Of a DNA stretch of 64,000 nucleotides, positions 8,171 to 17,347 are shown one piece after another. Under the pieces are notes generated by a model. That model saw nothing but the letters and a program-made list of their open reading frames with translations, searched no databases and was not told the DNA's origin. Source of the stretch: Pseudomonas sp. R5-89-07. GTDB lineage: Bacteria > Pseudomonadota > Gammaproteobacteria > Pseudomonadales > Pseudomonadaceae. The stretch's first letter is position 1, and the number at the start of each line of letters is the position of its first letter. A program made the position numbers and the translations under genes. The DNA lies in contig NZ_CP027727.1 in the NCBI RefSeq assembly GCF_003851685.1, forward strand, positions 4,030,001-4,094,000. The letters are read 5' to 3'.

Positions 8171-10633
8171 TCAGCGGAATGTGCCGGGCGCCTTGAATAA
8201 CAGGGGCTGTGGCCGCACGGGTCGGCACTGCAAGCTATCAAAGGTAAACAATTGCGGACGTTCGATCAGGTAGCCCTGAGCGTAGTCCACACCTATCTCA
8301 AGTAACGCCTGTTCGATCTGCGACGTTTCAACAAACTCGGCAATGGTACGTTTACCCATGACATGGCCGATGTGATTGATCACTTCGACCATGGCGCGGT
8401 TAATCGGGTCGTCCAGCATATCCTTTACGAAACTTCCATCGATCTTCAGGAAGTCTACAGGTAAATGTTTGAGATAAGCGAATGAGGACATTCCGGCGCA
8501 AAAGTCATCGAGGGAAAAATGGCAACCTAACGCTTTGAGTTCATTAATAAAACGAATCGCACTGCCTAAATTGGCGATAGCACTGGTTTCAGTTATTTCA
8601 AAACAAATCATTTCCGGCGGGATGCTGTAAGTGCCGAATTTCTCACATAAAAAACCAAGAAAATCGTCATCGCCAATCGTTATTCCTGACAGATTAATCG
8701 CACACATGGCCATAGGTCGGCCCGGACGCTCATGCATGCAACGCGCAATGATCTTGAAGACGTTCTCTACCACCCATCGATCCAGGGACGTCATCAAGCC
8801 GTAACGCTCGGCTGCCGGAATAAAACTGTCGGGCAGGATGATTCGCCCTCCCTCGTCGTGCAGCCGCAGCAGAATTTCGACGTGCCCGCTGCCCGCTTCG
8901 GTATGGCCCAGGGGCGAAATTTCCTGGGAGTACAGGCAAAAACGGTTCTCCTCCAGCGCCATGTGCAGGCGCTGCACCCAGGCCATCTCACCAAAGCGCA
9001 GGGACAGCTCCGAGTCATCGGCGTGATACACCTGCACCCGGTTACGCCCCTTTTCCTTGGCCATGTAGCACGCCATATCGGCGGCACGCAGGGAGGTTTC
9101 CAGGGTGGTCGGGGCTTGTGAGATGTGCACCAGGCCGATGCTGACGGTGGTCATGAACGGTCGGCCCTTCCACACAAAATGCAGGCTCTGTACGGTGTGG
9201 CGCAGGCTCTCGGCGATCTTCTCGGCCACCGGTGCCGGGCAGTTCTCCAGCAGAATGCCGAACTCATCGCCGCCCAGCCGCGCCAAGGTATCGCCTTCGC
9301 GCAGGTCCGATTGCAGCAGCGCGCAAATGTGGCGCAGCAGCTCGTCGCCTGCGGCGTGGCCGCAGGTGTCATTGACCAGCTTGAACTGGTCCAGATCGAG
9401 AAACATCAAGGCATGGCGGCCGTTTTGCTGGCGTGCCACCTGCTGCAGCACCTGCTCCAGGCGGTATTCGAATTCGCGGCGGTTGGCCAGGCCGGTCAAG
9501 GCATCGTGGGTCGCCTGCCATGAAAGGTTGGCGATGTACTGGCGCTCCTGGGTCATGTCATGCAGCACCAGCACCGCGCCGCTGACCTTGCCGGCGCTGC
9601 GAATCGGCGCGCCAACCAGGGTCACGGAGACGGTGCTGCCGTCCAGGCGCTGGATCAACTTGGAATGTTCACTGCCACCACTCAATTCACCCTTGATGAT
9701 GCGCTCGATCAGGGTGAAACCATCCGGCTCAGCGTTTTCATCCAACAATTTGAACAACGCCGCCAGCGGCAGGCCCTGGGCCTGCGTCGACTTCCAGTGA
9801 GTCAGCGCTTCGGCGGCGGGGTTCATGTAGGCAATCGCACCGTCCACGTCGGTGGTGATGACACCGTCGCCAATCGACTCCAGGGTGATCTGCGCTCGCT
9901 CCTTCTCCGCCTGCAGGGCATCGGCGAACGCATGGCGCTGGGCCAGTAATTTGTGCGTGCGCAGCAGAGCCAGCACGATCAGGCCCAGGGCCGTGGCCAG
10001 GTTCGTGATCAGCAACAGGCGCAGGATCATCCGCGAGCCTTCACCCAGTGCGTCACTGAACGCCTTGGCCGCCGGTGTCACACCTTCGTTGATCGCGGTG
10101 ATGCGAGCCTTCCACTGGCGCACATCGTTGGCATTGACCCGATCAGCGACAATGGCGCCGTGCATTTCCCGGGCGAGATCGTCCAGTTGCAACAAGTAGC
10201 CATCGCCCACCGTCCAGAGTTCGATGGCTTTTTCCAGGTAGCTGAAATGGCGAAAGTTGAGATACAGCCAGATCAGGCTGGAGACGTCGTCCGGGTGGTT
10301 GCCCCCCTTGATGATGCCCTGGCGCGCAGCCGCTATATCCGGGGTGGGGCGGTCCAGCGCAATGCGCAACTCATGCCCGCCTTGCGGTACGGCGATAGCT
10401 TGCTGGTATTTGAGATAGGTCGCCGCTTCGCGGTTATCGGCGTAGAGGGTCAGGTAGTAGATGGCGTCCTTCTGGCCCTTGGACCATAGGCTTTCGCCAG
10501 CCACATAGCCACGCACCGCCGAGAGCACGTAGAGACTGACGCAGCCTAACAATGCCTGGAACAGCACAACGGCAATAAAGGGCCAGACAATGCCCAGCAG
10601 CCGTGGCGTTCCGAGAGTCCGCTTTTGCTTCAT
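8171..10633 (-). CDS. rbdA: Membrane PAS-GGDEF-EAL c-di-GMP enzyme, RbdA orthologue
   Basis: 820-residue inner-membrane protein that makes and/or degrades c-di-GMP; in P. aeruginosa RbdA (818 residues from memory) acts mainly as a phosphodiesterase promoting biofilm dispersal. Order: TM1 (about 12-37), a periplasmic sensor of ~170 residues, TM2 (about 205-230, LLLITNLATALGLIVLALL), a short coiled linker, PAS (about 245-370, ITTDVDGAIAYMNPAAEALT), GGDEF (motif intact at 454-458, with I-site REGD before it) and EAL (signature EILLR at 586-590, with DDFCAG, KIDGSF and AEFVET). Both catalytic motifs look competent. ATG 10633 was chosen because GGGA lies just before it and TM1 follows; the longer frame to 10708 reads into the ABC gene boundary. 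Neighbouring ABC, DsbA and trhO genes match rbdA's context in PAO1. Confidence 0.88.
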   Translation of the reverse strand: MKQKRTLGTPRLLGIVWPFIAVVLFQALLGCVSLYVLSAVRGYVAGESLWSKGQKDAIYYLTLYADNREAATYLKYQQAIAVPQGGHELRIALDRPTPDIAAARQGIIKGGNHPDDVSSLIWLYLNFRHFSYLEKAIELWTVGDGYLLQLDDLAREMHGAIVADRVNANDVRQWKARITAINEGVTPAAKAFSDALGEGSRMILRLLLITNLATALGLIVLALLRTHKLLAQRHAFADALQAEKERAQITLESIGDGVITTDVDGAIAYMNPAAEALTHWKSTQAQGLPLAALFKLLDENAEPDGFTLIERIIKGELSGGSEHSKLIQRLDGSTVSVTLVGAPIRSAGKVSGAVLVLHDMTQERQYIANLSWQATHDALTGLANRREFEYRLEQVLQQVARQQNGRHALMFLDLDQFKLVNDTCGHAAGDELLRHICALLQSDLREGDTLARLGGDEFGILLENCPAPVAEKIAESLRHTVQSLHFVWKGRPFMTTVSIGLVHISQAPTTLETSLRAADMACYMAKEKGRNRVQVYHADDSELSLRFGEMAWVQRLHMALEENRFCLYSQEISPLGHTEAGSGHVEILLRLHDEGGRIILPDSFIPAAERYGLMTSLDRWVVENVFKIIARCMHERPGRPMAMCAINLSGITIGDDDFLGFLCEKFGTYSIPPEMICFEITETSAIANLGSAIRFINELKALGCHFSLDDFCAGMSSFAYLKHLPVDFLKIDGSFVKDMLDDPINRAMVEVINHIGHVMGKRTIAEFVETSQIEQALLEIGVDYAQGYLIERPQLFTFDSLQCRPVRPQPLLFKAPGTFR

Positions 10634-10704
10634 GAAGTCCCTTGCACATGCACAGCTTAATACGCACGCGAAAATCCGCTCCCGATCGCACAGCCTAAGC
10701 CAAA

Positions 10705-12522
10705 TCACCGCACTTGTTGCAAGTGTCCATACAATTTGGCGTACAGCCCGCCGTCGGCAATCAATTGCTGATGGTCGCCGTCCTCGGCGATACGCCCACC
10801 ATCGAACACCAGTACCCGATCGGCCTGCTTCACCGCTGAAAGCCGGTGGGCGATAATCAGTGTAGTACGCCCACTGAGAAACCGCGCCAGCGCCTGGTGC
10901 AGGTTGTACTCGGTGGCCGCGTCCAGTGCCGAGGTGGCTTCATCCAGAATCACCACCTTGGGCTCGGCCAACACCATGCGCGCAATGGCCAGGCGTTGCC
11001 GTTGACCACCGGAAAAGCGCACGCCAGAGCGGCCAACCACGCTGTCCAGGCCCAACGGCAATGCCTTGACGGTGGCCTCCAGCTGGGCGATTTCCAGCGC
11101 CTGCCAGCACGTCTGATCCGTACGCTCGCGCCCCATGGTCAGGTTGGCGCGCACCGTATCGTTGAACAGCGCCGGGTGCTGCAGCACCACCGCAACATTT
11201 TCGCGAATGGTTGCCAGGCCGATCTCCTGCTGGGTCGCACCGCCAAAACGAATGGTGCCCGCCTGCGGGGTGTAGAGGCCCAGCAACAATTGCACCAGGG
11301 TACTTTTGCCGCCACCGCTGGCGCCGACGATCGCCACTTTCTCACCCGGTGCGATGGCCAGGTTCAATTGGTCGAGCACCAGCTCCTCGCCGTAACCGAA
11401 GTCCAGGCCGCGCACTTCGATGCCCACCGTCGCACGCTCGCTGAAAGGATCGGCACCGCCTGCGTATTGCGGCTCGTCGGCGCGGGCCAGCAGTTCGTTG
11501 ATGCGCGTCAACGCACCGCCCGCCGCGTAGTAGGCGTATTGCAGGTTGAGCAATTGCTCCACCGGGCCGATCATGAACCACAGGTAACTGAACACCGCGA
11601 GCATCTGGCCGATGGACAGGTCGGAAAACAGCACGGTGAGCATCGCCGCTGCGCGGAATATGTCGATGCCGAACTGGAAGAGCAAGCCACTGGCGCGGCT
11701 GGAGGCGTCGGTTTTCCATTGCGAGTGAATGGCATAGTCGCGCACTTCCTGGGCCCGCTGGCCCAGGCGCCCGAGGAAAAAGCCCTGGCGGTTGCCGGCG
11801 CGCACTTCCTGGATGGCATCCAGGGTTTCGGTCAGCGCCTGGGTGAACCGCGAGGTGCTGTCGTTTTCCAGTTTCTTCAAGTGTTTGACCCGCTTGCCCA
11901 ACTGCACCGTGGCGTAGATCACCAACGGGTTGAACAGCAGGATCAGCAGCGCCAGTTGCCAATGCATCCACACCAGGATGGCCGAGGTGCCGAGCAGGGT
12001 CAGCATCGCCACCAGGAAGCGGCTGAGGGTTTCGCCGACAAATTTGTCCAGGGTGTCCAGGTCGGTGACCAGATGGGTCGTCACCGTGCCGCTGCCCAGG
12101 CTTTCGTATTCGCCGAGGGAGATGCGCTTGAGCCGTTCGATCAGCCGCACGCGGATGCGGTAGACGATGTCCTTGGCCAGCCGTGCAAACAGCCGCGCCT
12201 GCACCACGTTGAACACCAGTGCGCCGCAGCGCAGGGCCAGGGTCACCAGGAGCATCAGGCCGATATAGCCGGCGGCCTTCTGCCAGCCCAGCGGCAAGAA
12301 GTTGTTCATCACCTTGAGCGCGGCATCGCCACGGCCCAGCAGCACTTCATCGACCAGCAGCGGTAGCAGCAACGGGATGGGGACGCTGCACAAGGTCGCG
12401 AGCACTGCGACGCTATTGGCGATCCACAGGGATTTCCTGTGACGCAGAGCCAGGCGACGAATTTCCGCCCAGGTCAGGCGGTCGGTGCGTGTTGCTTCAG
12501 GCGTGTCGGGCTGATCATGCAC
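10705..12522 (-). CDS. ABC exporter, fused membrane and ATPase domains
   Basis: 605-residue half-transporter that would dimerise in the inner membrane and export an unknown substrate. The N-terminal exporter membrane domain has six TM segments (about 25-320; SLWIANSVAVLATLCSVPI is the first). The ATPase domain is at about 355-600, with Walker A GASGGGKST, Q-loop VVLQHPALF, signature FSGGQRQR, Walker B VVILDEATSALD and switch His in IIAHRLS. I chose GTG 12522, which overlaps the end of the upstream dsbA-like gene and has GGAG about 10 bases before it; the frame extends to 12585 without a ribosome site. The layout trhO-dsbA-ABC-rbdA suggests co-transcription. Resemblance to MsbA is general; lipid or drug export cannot be decided. 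Confidence 0.87.
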   Translation of the reverse strand: MHDQPDTPEATRTDRLTWAEIRRLALRHRKSLWIANSVAVLATLCSVPIPLLLPLLVDEVLLGRGDAALKVMNNFLPLGWQKAAGYIGLMLLVTLALRCGALVFNVVQARLFARLAKDIVYRIRVRLIERLKRISLGEYESLGSGTVTTHLVTDLDTLDKFVGETLSRFLVAMLTLLGTSAILVWMHWQLALLILLFNPLVIYATVQLGKRVKHLKKLENDSTSRFTQALTETLDAIQEVRAGNRQGFFLGRLGQRAQEVRDYAIHSQWKTDASSRASGLLFQFGIDIFRAAAMLTVLFSDLSIGQMLAVFSYLWFMIGPVEQLLNLQYAYYAAGGALTRINELLARADEPQYAGGADPFSERATVGIEVRGLDFGYGEELVLDQLNLAIAPGEKVAIVGASGGGKSTLVQLLLGLYTPQAGTIRFGGATQQEIGLATIRENVAVVLQHPALFNDTVRANLTMGRERTDQTCWQALEIAQLEATVKALPLGLDSVVGRSGVRFSGGQRQRLAIARMVLAEPKVVILDEATSALDAATEYNLHQALARFLSGRTTLIIAHRLSAVKQADRVLVFDGGRIAEDGDHQQLIADGGLYAKLYGHLQQVR

Positions 12523-13150
12523 AGGTGGCTCGCTCCAGCCATCGGCCCAGCAAAGGCGAAAGCTCGGACAGCGGCTGGTAACCATTGGTCAGCAAGGCCA
12601 ACTGACCATTGCGCTCGGCCAGCAAGGTCGGAAAGCCGGCAATGCCCAAGTCCTGCACCCAGGTGAAATCGGCGGCTGTGGCCGCGTGCTGCTCGGCGCG
12701 GTCGAACTCGCCGGCAAACTCGATACGCGGGATCCCGGCCTGCTCGGCCAGCTCCACCAGCACGTGGGCAGAGGTGACGTCGCGGCCCTCTACATAGAAC
12801 GCCTGCTGGATCAGCCCCAGCAGCTTCCAGGCGCAATCGGGCGCCAGGCTGCGCGCCGTGACGATGGCGCGGCACGCAGGCTCGGTGTCATAGACGAACC
12901 CATCGGGCAGCGCGCCCTCGCGCTTGAACGGCTGGCCGGTGGCGTCCGTCACCGCCTGCCAGTGCTCGAGGATATAGCGCCGCGTGGTCGGTTCCAGCGC
13001 CGCGCCGCTGCCGGTGCGCAGGCCGCCCACCACCAGGTGCAACTCCACACCGGCCGCCCGGGCCTGCTCAACCAGCGCCTGCGCCACCGGGGCAAAGCCC
13101 CAGCACCAGGAACACATCGGGTCCATCACATAGAGCAGGCGCGCGGGCAT
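12515..13150 (-). CDS. DsbA-family (FrnE-like) thiol oxidoreductase
   Basis: 211 residues with a thioredoxin fold interrupted by a helical insert. The active-site motif CSWC lies near the N-terminus (MPARLLYVMDPMCSWCWGF). The cis-proline loop is probably GIAGFPTLL near residue 175. No signal peptide is present, so it is cytoplasmic, like FrnE relatives, and unlike periplasmic DsbA. It starts three bases after trhO stops, and its end overlaps the GTG start of the ABC gene, so the genes are translationally linked. Substrate unknown; an isomerase-like role (2-hydroxychromene-2-carboxylate isomerase family) is a less likely alternative. Confidence 0.85.
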   Translation of the reverse strand: MPARLLYVMDPMCSWCWGFAPVAQALVEQARAAGVELHLVVGGLRTGSGAALEPTTRRYILEHWQAVTDATGQPFKREGALPDGFVYDTEPACRAIVTARSLAPDCAWKLLGLIQQAFYVEGRDVTSAHVLVELAEQAGIPRIEFAGEFDRAEQHAATAADFTWVQDLGIAGFPTLLAERNGQLALLTNGYQPLSELSPLLGRWLERATCA

Positions 13151-13153
13151 GGT

Positions 13154-14095
13154 TCAAGCCTCGGAAGGGGTTTGCTTGTAGTTGAAGCCAATCGGGTGCG
13201 GCATATTGCGCGCCTTGGCCAGCTCGATCTGCTTCTGCCGGTCGATGGCACTGCGACGGGTTTTCTCCGGCAGCTTATCCCAGCAATGCGGGCAACTGAT
13301 GCCAGCCACATAATGCTCGGACGCGCGGTCTTCCACGCTCACCGGTGTGCGGCAGGCATGACATTGATCGTAGTCGCCTTCGCTCAAGTCGTGGCGCACC
13401 GTCACGCGATTGTCGAAAACAAAGCAGTCGCCCTGCCACTTGGTCTCTTCCTGCGGCACCTCTTCGAGGTATTTGAGGATACCGCCCTTGAGATGATAGA
13501 CCTCGCCAAAGCCTTCATTGAGCATATAGCTCGAGGCTTTCTCGCAGCGAATGCCGCCGGTGCAGAACATGGCGACTTTCTTGTGTTTCGCCGGGTCGAA
13601 GTTGGCTTTGATGTAGTCGGGAAATTCGCGAAAACTGGTGGTTTTCGGATCGATCGCGCCTTCGAAGGTGCCGATCGACACTTCGTAGTCGTTGCGGGTG
13701 TCGATCAGCAAGACTTCTGGGTCGCTGATCAGCGCGTTCCAGTCCTTGGGGTCGACGTAGGTGCCGACCTGCTTGTTCGGGTCGACGCCTTCGACGCCCA
13801 GGGTCACGATCTCTTTCTTGAGCTTGACCTTGGTGCGATAGAACGGCTGGTCATCGCAATACGACTCCTTGTGGTCGATGTCGTCCATGCGAGGGTCGTT
13901 CTTGAGCCACGCCATCAGGCCGTCGATGCCTTCGCGGCTGCCGGAAACGGTACCGTTGATGCCTTCTTCGGCGATCAGCAGGGTGCCTTTGATGCCGTTG
14001 TCGACCATCGCCTGCAGCAGTGGCTCGCGCAGGGCGACGTAATCTTCGAGGGTGACGAACTTGTACAGTGCCGCCACGACAATCGGTTGAGTCAT
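13154..14095 (-). CDS. trhO: tRNA uridine(34) hydroxylase (rhodanese family)
   Basis: 313-residue enzyme, formerly YceA, which hydroxylates U34 of certain tRNAs to 5-hydroxyuridine, the first step toward 5-oxyacetyl modifications that widen wobble decoding. An N-terminal acylphosphatase-like domain (about 1-95) precedes a rhodanese domain (about 115-230) with the catalytic-loop cysteine C178 in [12 protein letters not shown]-terminal Cys-rich part ([13 protein letters not shown]) may bind zinc. It is the first gene of a probable trhO-dsbA-ABC unit. Upstream lies the terminus of the toxin gene tccC1; in P. aeruginosa PAO1, from memory, the upstream neighbour is bolA. Confidence 0.93.
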   Translation of the reverse strand: MTQPIVVAALYKFVTLEDYVALREPLLQAMVDNGIKGTLLIAEEGINGTVSGSREGIDGLMAWLKNDPRMDDIDHKESYCDDQPFYRTKVKLKKEIVTLGVEGVDPNKQVGTYVDPKDWNALISDPEVLLIDTRNDYEVSIGTFEGAIDPKTTSFREFPDYIKANFDPAKHKKVAMFCTGGIRCEKASSYMLNEGFGEVYHLKGGILKYLEEVPQEETKWQGDCFVFDNRVTVRHDLSEGDYDQCHACRTPVSVEDRASEHYVAGISCPHCWDKLPEKTRRSAIDRQKQIELAKARNMPHPIGFNYKQTPSEA

Positions 14096-14173
14096 GGGTG
14101 TTCTCTCCAGGTGGCTACCCTCGTAAAGGGTGAACCGGATGCAAAAGGACGCCGGCCAGGCGGCGCGGCGCGC

Positions 14174-14182
14174 ATTCTAGCA
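14174..14182 (-). promoter_or_regulatory. Extended -10 element, probable trhO promoter
   Basis: On the minus strand TGCTAGAAT fits an extended -10 box (TGnTAnnnT) about 80 bases before the trhO ATG. No strong -35 hexamer is visible. Confidence 0.35.
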
Positions 14183-14248
14183 AAACCACGCAGCCACCGC
14201 ATCGACACGCAGTCGCTGATATTCCCCGACGCCTGGCAGCGACCGGCT

Positions 14249-17152
14249 TTAGCGGTGTGGGTTGCGTATGCCTTCCACTCGGTACTGCTGGCCACCGAGG
14301 TGTCTCAAGATCAGCCGATAGGCGCCGCGGCCACGAGAAGCGGCATAGCCATGCAAATCAGCGGACCACAGTTGATCTCTGTGAGAATGCCAGTGAACCG
14401 CGCCCAAACGCCCTTCACCCAAGTGGCTGAGGGTAAGGGCAATACTGCGGCCCTCGCGGCTCGATGGGTCGACACCTCCAAGTGCCAAAGTATCGATCTG
14501 CATCCGCGGGGCAGCGGCGCTCATCGCCGTCGGCGCCGTCGGCGGCTGGGCTTGCGCCTGCCGACTGCCACGCGCGCGGCTGGAGCCGGCAACCTGTGTC
14601 GTCGCCCCGACCTCGAACGCGCTTGGCCCCGCCTGTTGACTGCTCGCGGCAGCGGACTCACGCCCAGGTCCTCGCAGCAGTACCGCGCCATAGCCCCTGC
14701 GTTTCAACTCGGGCATCGGGTTACGATTGACCTTCAGTATTTTTTCGACGTCTCCCGGTTTGTCCACAGGCCCCGCGTAACCGTAGATATGCTTCTGAGG
14801 TGACGTAAAGACATACAGGGAAATGCCTTCGTCCGCATGGCGGCGCCCATAGGCAAAATTCACCATCCGCTCCGTTTCTGCGTGAGTCAACTGCGCCTGC
14901 TGCGCCAACGAGATCGCCATCTCCGAAACATTTCTGGCGAATACTTCTTCCACTTGTTCCGCGGCCCTGGCCAGGGCCTGCGGTTGCATTTGTTGATAGG
15001 CACTCAAGCGGCTGGCGCCAAACAGTACACCTCCCACCAGCGCCCCAACGGAAGCCCCCATCGTCGCATTGCCAAACAGCGCCCCCGCGCCCAGGCCCAG
15101 CAAGACCAGCAGCAGGACTATGATACCTTCCCGTATTTGGGTACTTTCCACGTCAACCGGCAGCAGTCCCATTGAATCAACGAATGTGATCGGGTTGTTG
15201 AACGCCATGAGATAGGGATTCAACGCTTCACTATCCCCTACGGGGTCCGGGCTTATCCAGCGCTGTAACCAAGGGGCGTAGTAGCGGAAACCGTAGTAGT
15301 ACAAACCGCTGCTGTCACACTCTTTGCCTGAATACCGGCGAGTCTTGTAGCTACCCTCTAACTCGCTGCGCGATGCCCACCACGCCGTTCCCCCATAAGG
15401 AAAATAGCTCTCCTGGCTCAATAACTGCGCCTGTTCGCCCAACTCCAGACCATGACTCGATTGCTGGTCCGTCAGGCAAAAACGCAGGGTTTCATCAGCG
15501 GCCCGCTCATCGAGCCCCAGCTCCCATTGCAACACCTCGACCGTGCACCGCGCCACTTCAAGGCGCACCACATTCAGCCGGCGTAACGGCCGATGGCGGA
15601 TCTCCAGGCCCGGCAGGTAATACACACGCGCGGTTTGCCGACTGCCGGCCACCTGCTGATGGGTGAGCTTGAGTGCACGCTGGCCGTCGCCTGCGTACAC
15701 ATAGGCCTCCTCATCCGTGTCCCCCTTCTCTCGCGCAATTGTCGTGACTTTAGTCAGTTGGTTACGCACGTTCCATTGCATCGGCACGCTACGCCCCAGC
15801 TGTTGCTGATTGCCGTTGGCATCAAAGCCCTGCGCGAACTCGGCAACCGGATGTTCGCTCGACAACGCGCGATTACTGCCGGTGGCGACGTGCATGTTGC
15901 GCGTATAGCCGACCCCAATGGACGGCACATGCCGCAATTGGGTCAGGTTACCCCCCTCGTCATAGACGTAGTGCTGGGTATAGTTGCGCCACAGGCCGGC
16001 ATCGGTCGAGCCGAACGAAACTCGCGTGGGCAGTGCCGGGCCGATGGCGGCGGCGCTGCTTTCCCGGCCAGTCGCCTGGGTCAGTTGGTACAGCGAGTCG
16101 TATTCATAGCGATATGAAGCATCCACTTGCGTGTTGTGGCTCCATTTCGTCGGTTGCGCCTGATCCTGCTGGCTTGAAACATTTCCCACGGGATCATATT
16201 CGTAGCTCAGATCCTGTAACGGCGTCGCCAGCTCATTCTTGCGGTACGCCATCAGCCGGTGCATACGCCCATCCTCGGCCCGATACGCGGCCTCGCTGGT
16301 CACGCCATTCCCCAACACGGCCGCTTCCACCTGACCGGCGGCATTGTAGCGGTAGCGCTCGATCACGGTCTTGCGCGTGCCACTTTTCAAGGTGAGGTGA
16401 ACATTCTTCATCTGCCCGTCCAGCCCATAGGCGAATCGTTGGGCGTTTCCCTTGGCGTCGAGTTGTTCCAGCGTGCCGCCAAGGGCGTCAAACGTCCAAC
16501 GAGTGGCGTAATGCACGCTTTCCAACTGCTGGTCCTGGTCGGCCTGGGCCAGCGGCCAGTCCACCTCGCCCGGCGCCTCGCGAAACCGCCGGGTTTGACG
16601 CAGCGCTTGCCCGGTCATTGCGTACTCCTCAAACACCTGCGTGCCCGCCGGGTCAGCATGGAGTAGCAGACGTCCACTGCAGTTAAGCGCGACGTGCTCG
16701 GGCGTTGGCAGGGCATACACCAAGCGTTCGACACACCGCGCTCGCGCTTCGCCGGCAGCTTGTTCGAACACCGCCACCGGACGCTGTAAGACGTCATAGT
16801 CGTGGCGCTGATAGGCACCCCGCCCGTCCCAGGCATGCAGCAATTGCCCCGATGGTCCTGCCAGCATCAAACGCGTACCGGCGTCCACCGCCTTGCTGCG
16901 GATCAGCGTACCGGACAGGCTGTACACCGACAGCCGATTCGCCTCGGTCGACGGTTCGCGCAATTTACGGGTAAGCAGGCGCGGGTCCCATTGCTCGAGC
17001 AACAGGCCGCTGGCCCCATAGACGTGGCGCCTGACACGGGCTGTTGGCGCTGCCTCAGATGTAGCGCGCAGATAAGCGACGCTGCGCACGGTCAACCCAC
17101 GGGGGTCGAATGCTGCAAGCGAGGGCGTATTTCGATGAAGGGAAGCAGACAT
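14249..17152 (-). CDS. tccC: Tc toxin TcC subunit (TccC1) with RelE/YoeB-like C-terminal end
   Basis: 967-residue Rhs-repeat protein that closes the TcB-TcC cocoon and carries a toxin tail. Rhs repeats (YEYDPVGN, YEYDSLYQLTQATGRES) fill residues ~1-620. The Rhs core end includes the autoprotease residues expected from YenC2: Arg623 in GFRYYAP, Asp636 in SPDP and Asp659 in FVDSMG, spaced as in the family. The usual DGLNLY between them reads EALNPY here. Cleavage after the core would free residues ~660-967. That tail begins with a Gly/Ala-rich hydrophobic stretch (~670-720), followed by a Ser/Gln/Ala-rich linker (~835-880) and a compact end (884-967) resembling RelE/YoeB RNases. It is divergent from tcaA and 150 bases from trhO. 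No small immunity or antitoxin gene is adjacent. The core is clearly homologous to the second TccC; the tails are not. Confidence 0.9.
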   Translation of the reverse strand: MSASLHRNTPSLAAFDPRGLTVRSVAYLRATSEAAPTARVRRHVYGASGLLLEQWDPRLLTRKLREPSTEANRLSVYSLSGTLIRSKAVDAGTRLMLAGPSGQLLHAWDGRGAYQRHDYDVLQRPVAVFEQAAGEARARCVERLVYALPTPEHVALNCSGRLLLHADPAGTQVFEEYAMTGQALRQTRRFREAPGEVDWPLAQADQDQQLESVHYATRWTFDALGGTLEQLDAKGNAQRFAYGLDGQMKNVHLTLKSGTRKTVIERYRYNAAGQVEAAVLGNGVTSEAAYRAEDGRMHRLMAYRKNELATPLQDLSYEYDPVGNVSSQQDQAQPTKWSHNTQVDASYRYEYDSLYQLTQATGRESSAAAIGPALPTRVSFGSTDAGLWRNYTQHYVYDEGGNLTQLRHVPSIGVGYTRNMHVATGSNRALSSEHPVAEFAQGFDANGNQQQLGRSVPMQWNVRNQLTKVTTIAREKGDTDEEAYVYAGDGQRALKLTHQQVAGSRQTARVYYLPGLEIRHRPLRRLNVVRLEVARCTVEVLQWELGLDERAADETLRFCLTDQQSSHGLELGEQAQLLSQESYFPYGGTAWWASRSELEGSYKTRRYSGKECDSSGLYYYGFRYYAPWLQRWISPDPVGDSEALNPYLMAFNNPITFVDSMGLLPVDVESTQIREGIIVLLLVLLGLGAGALFGNATMGASVGALVGGVLFGASRLSAYQQMQPQALARAAEQVEEVFARNVSEMAISLAQQAQLTHAETERMVNFAYGRRHADEGISLYVFTSPQKHIYGYAGPVDKPGDVEKILKVNRNPMPELKRRGYGAVLLRGPGRESAAASSQQAGPSAFEVGATTQVAGSSRARGSRQAQAQPPTAPTAMSAAAPRMQIDTLALGGVDPSSREGRSIALTLSHLGEGRLGAVHWHSHRDQLWSADLHGYAASRGRGAYRLILRHLGGQQYRVEGIRNPHR

Positions 17153-17347
17153 GATCAGATGACCTGTATTTGCACAATGGTCGGTAAAGCCTAGGGTTCA
17201 TGCCTCGCACTGAGGTGGTATTGGCGTATGGACGCCTCGATTGGCGGGGGCCGGCGATGCCTGTAAATAGCTATGCCTGGCCCCGTTAACCTGCGTGATA
17301 GCGTTTTTCATTGCCCGCCGGCCCCATCGGCGGGCGTGAAGGAACGT
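17153..17347. other. Divergent intergenic region of tccC1 and tcaA
   Basis: 195 bases must carry the promoters of both divergent toxin genes. The only clear structure is the hairpin at 17313-17335 in the tcaA leader. No regulator binding palindrome was recognised. Confidence 0.4.
17313..17335 (+). promoter_or_regulatory. GC-rich hairpin just before the tcaA ribosome-binding site
   Basis: GCCCGCCG-N7-CGGCGGGC, an 8-bp perfect stem, ends three bases before the AAGGA ribosome site (17339-17343). It could block or expose ribosome access, or attenuate transcription. No T-run follows, so it is not a typical terminator. Confidence 0.45.

Noticed and set aside
14096..14248. Small immunity or antitoxin gene after the RelE-like tail of tccC1
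   Set aside because: The 150-bp gap has no credible gene with a ribosome site; this fits a toxin kept harmless by the cocoon rather than an antibacterial Rhs system.
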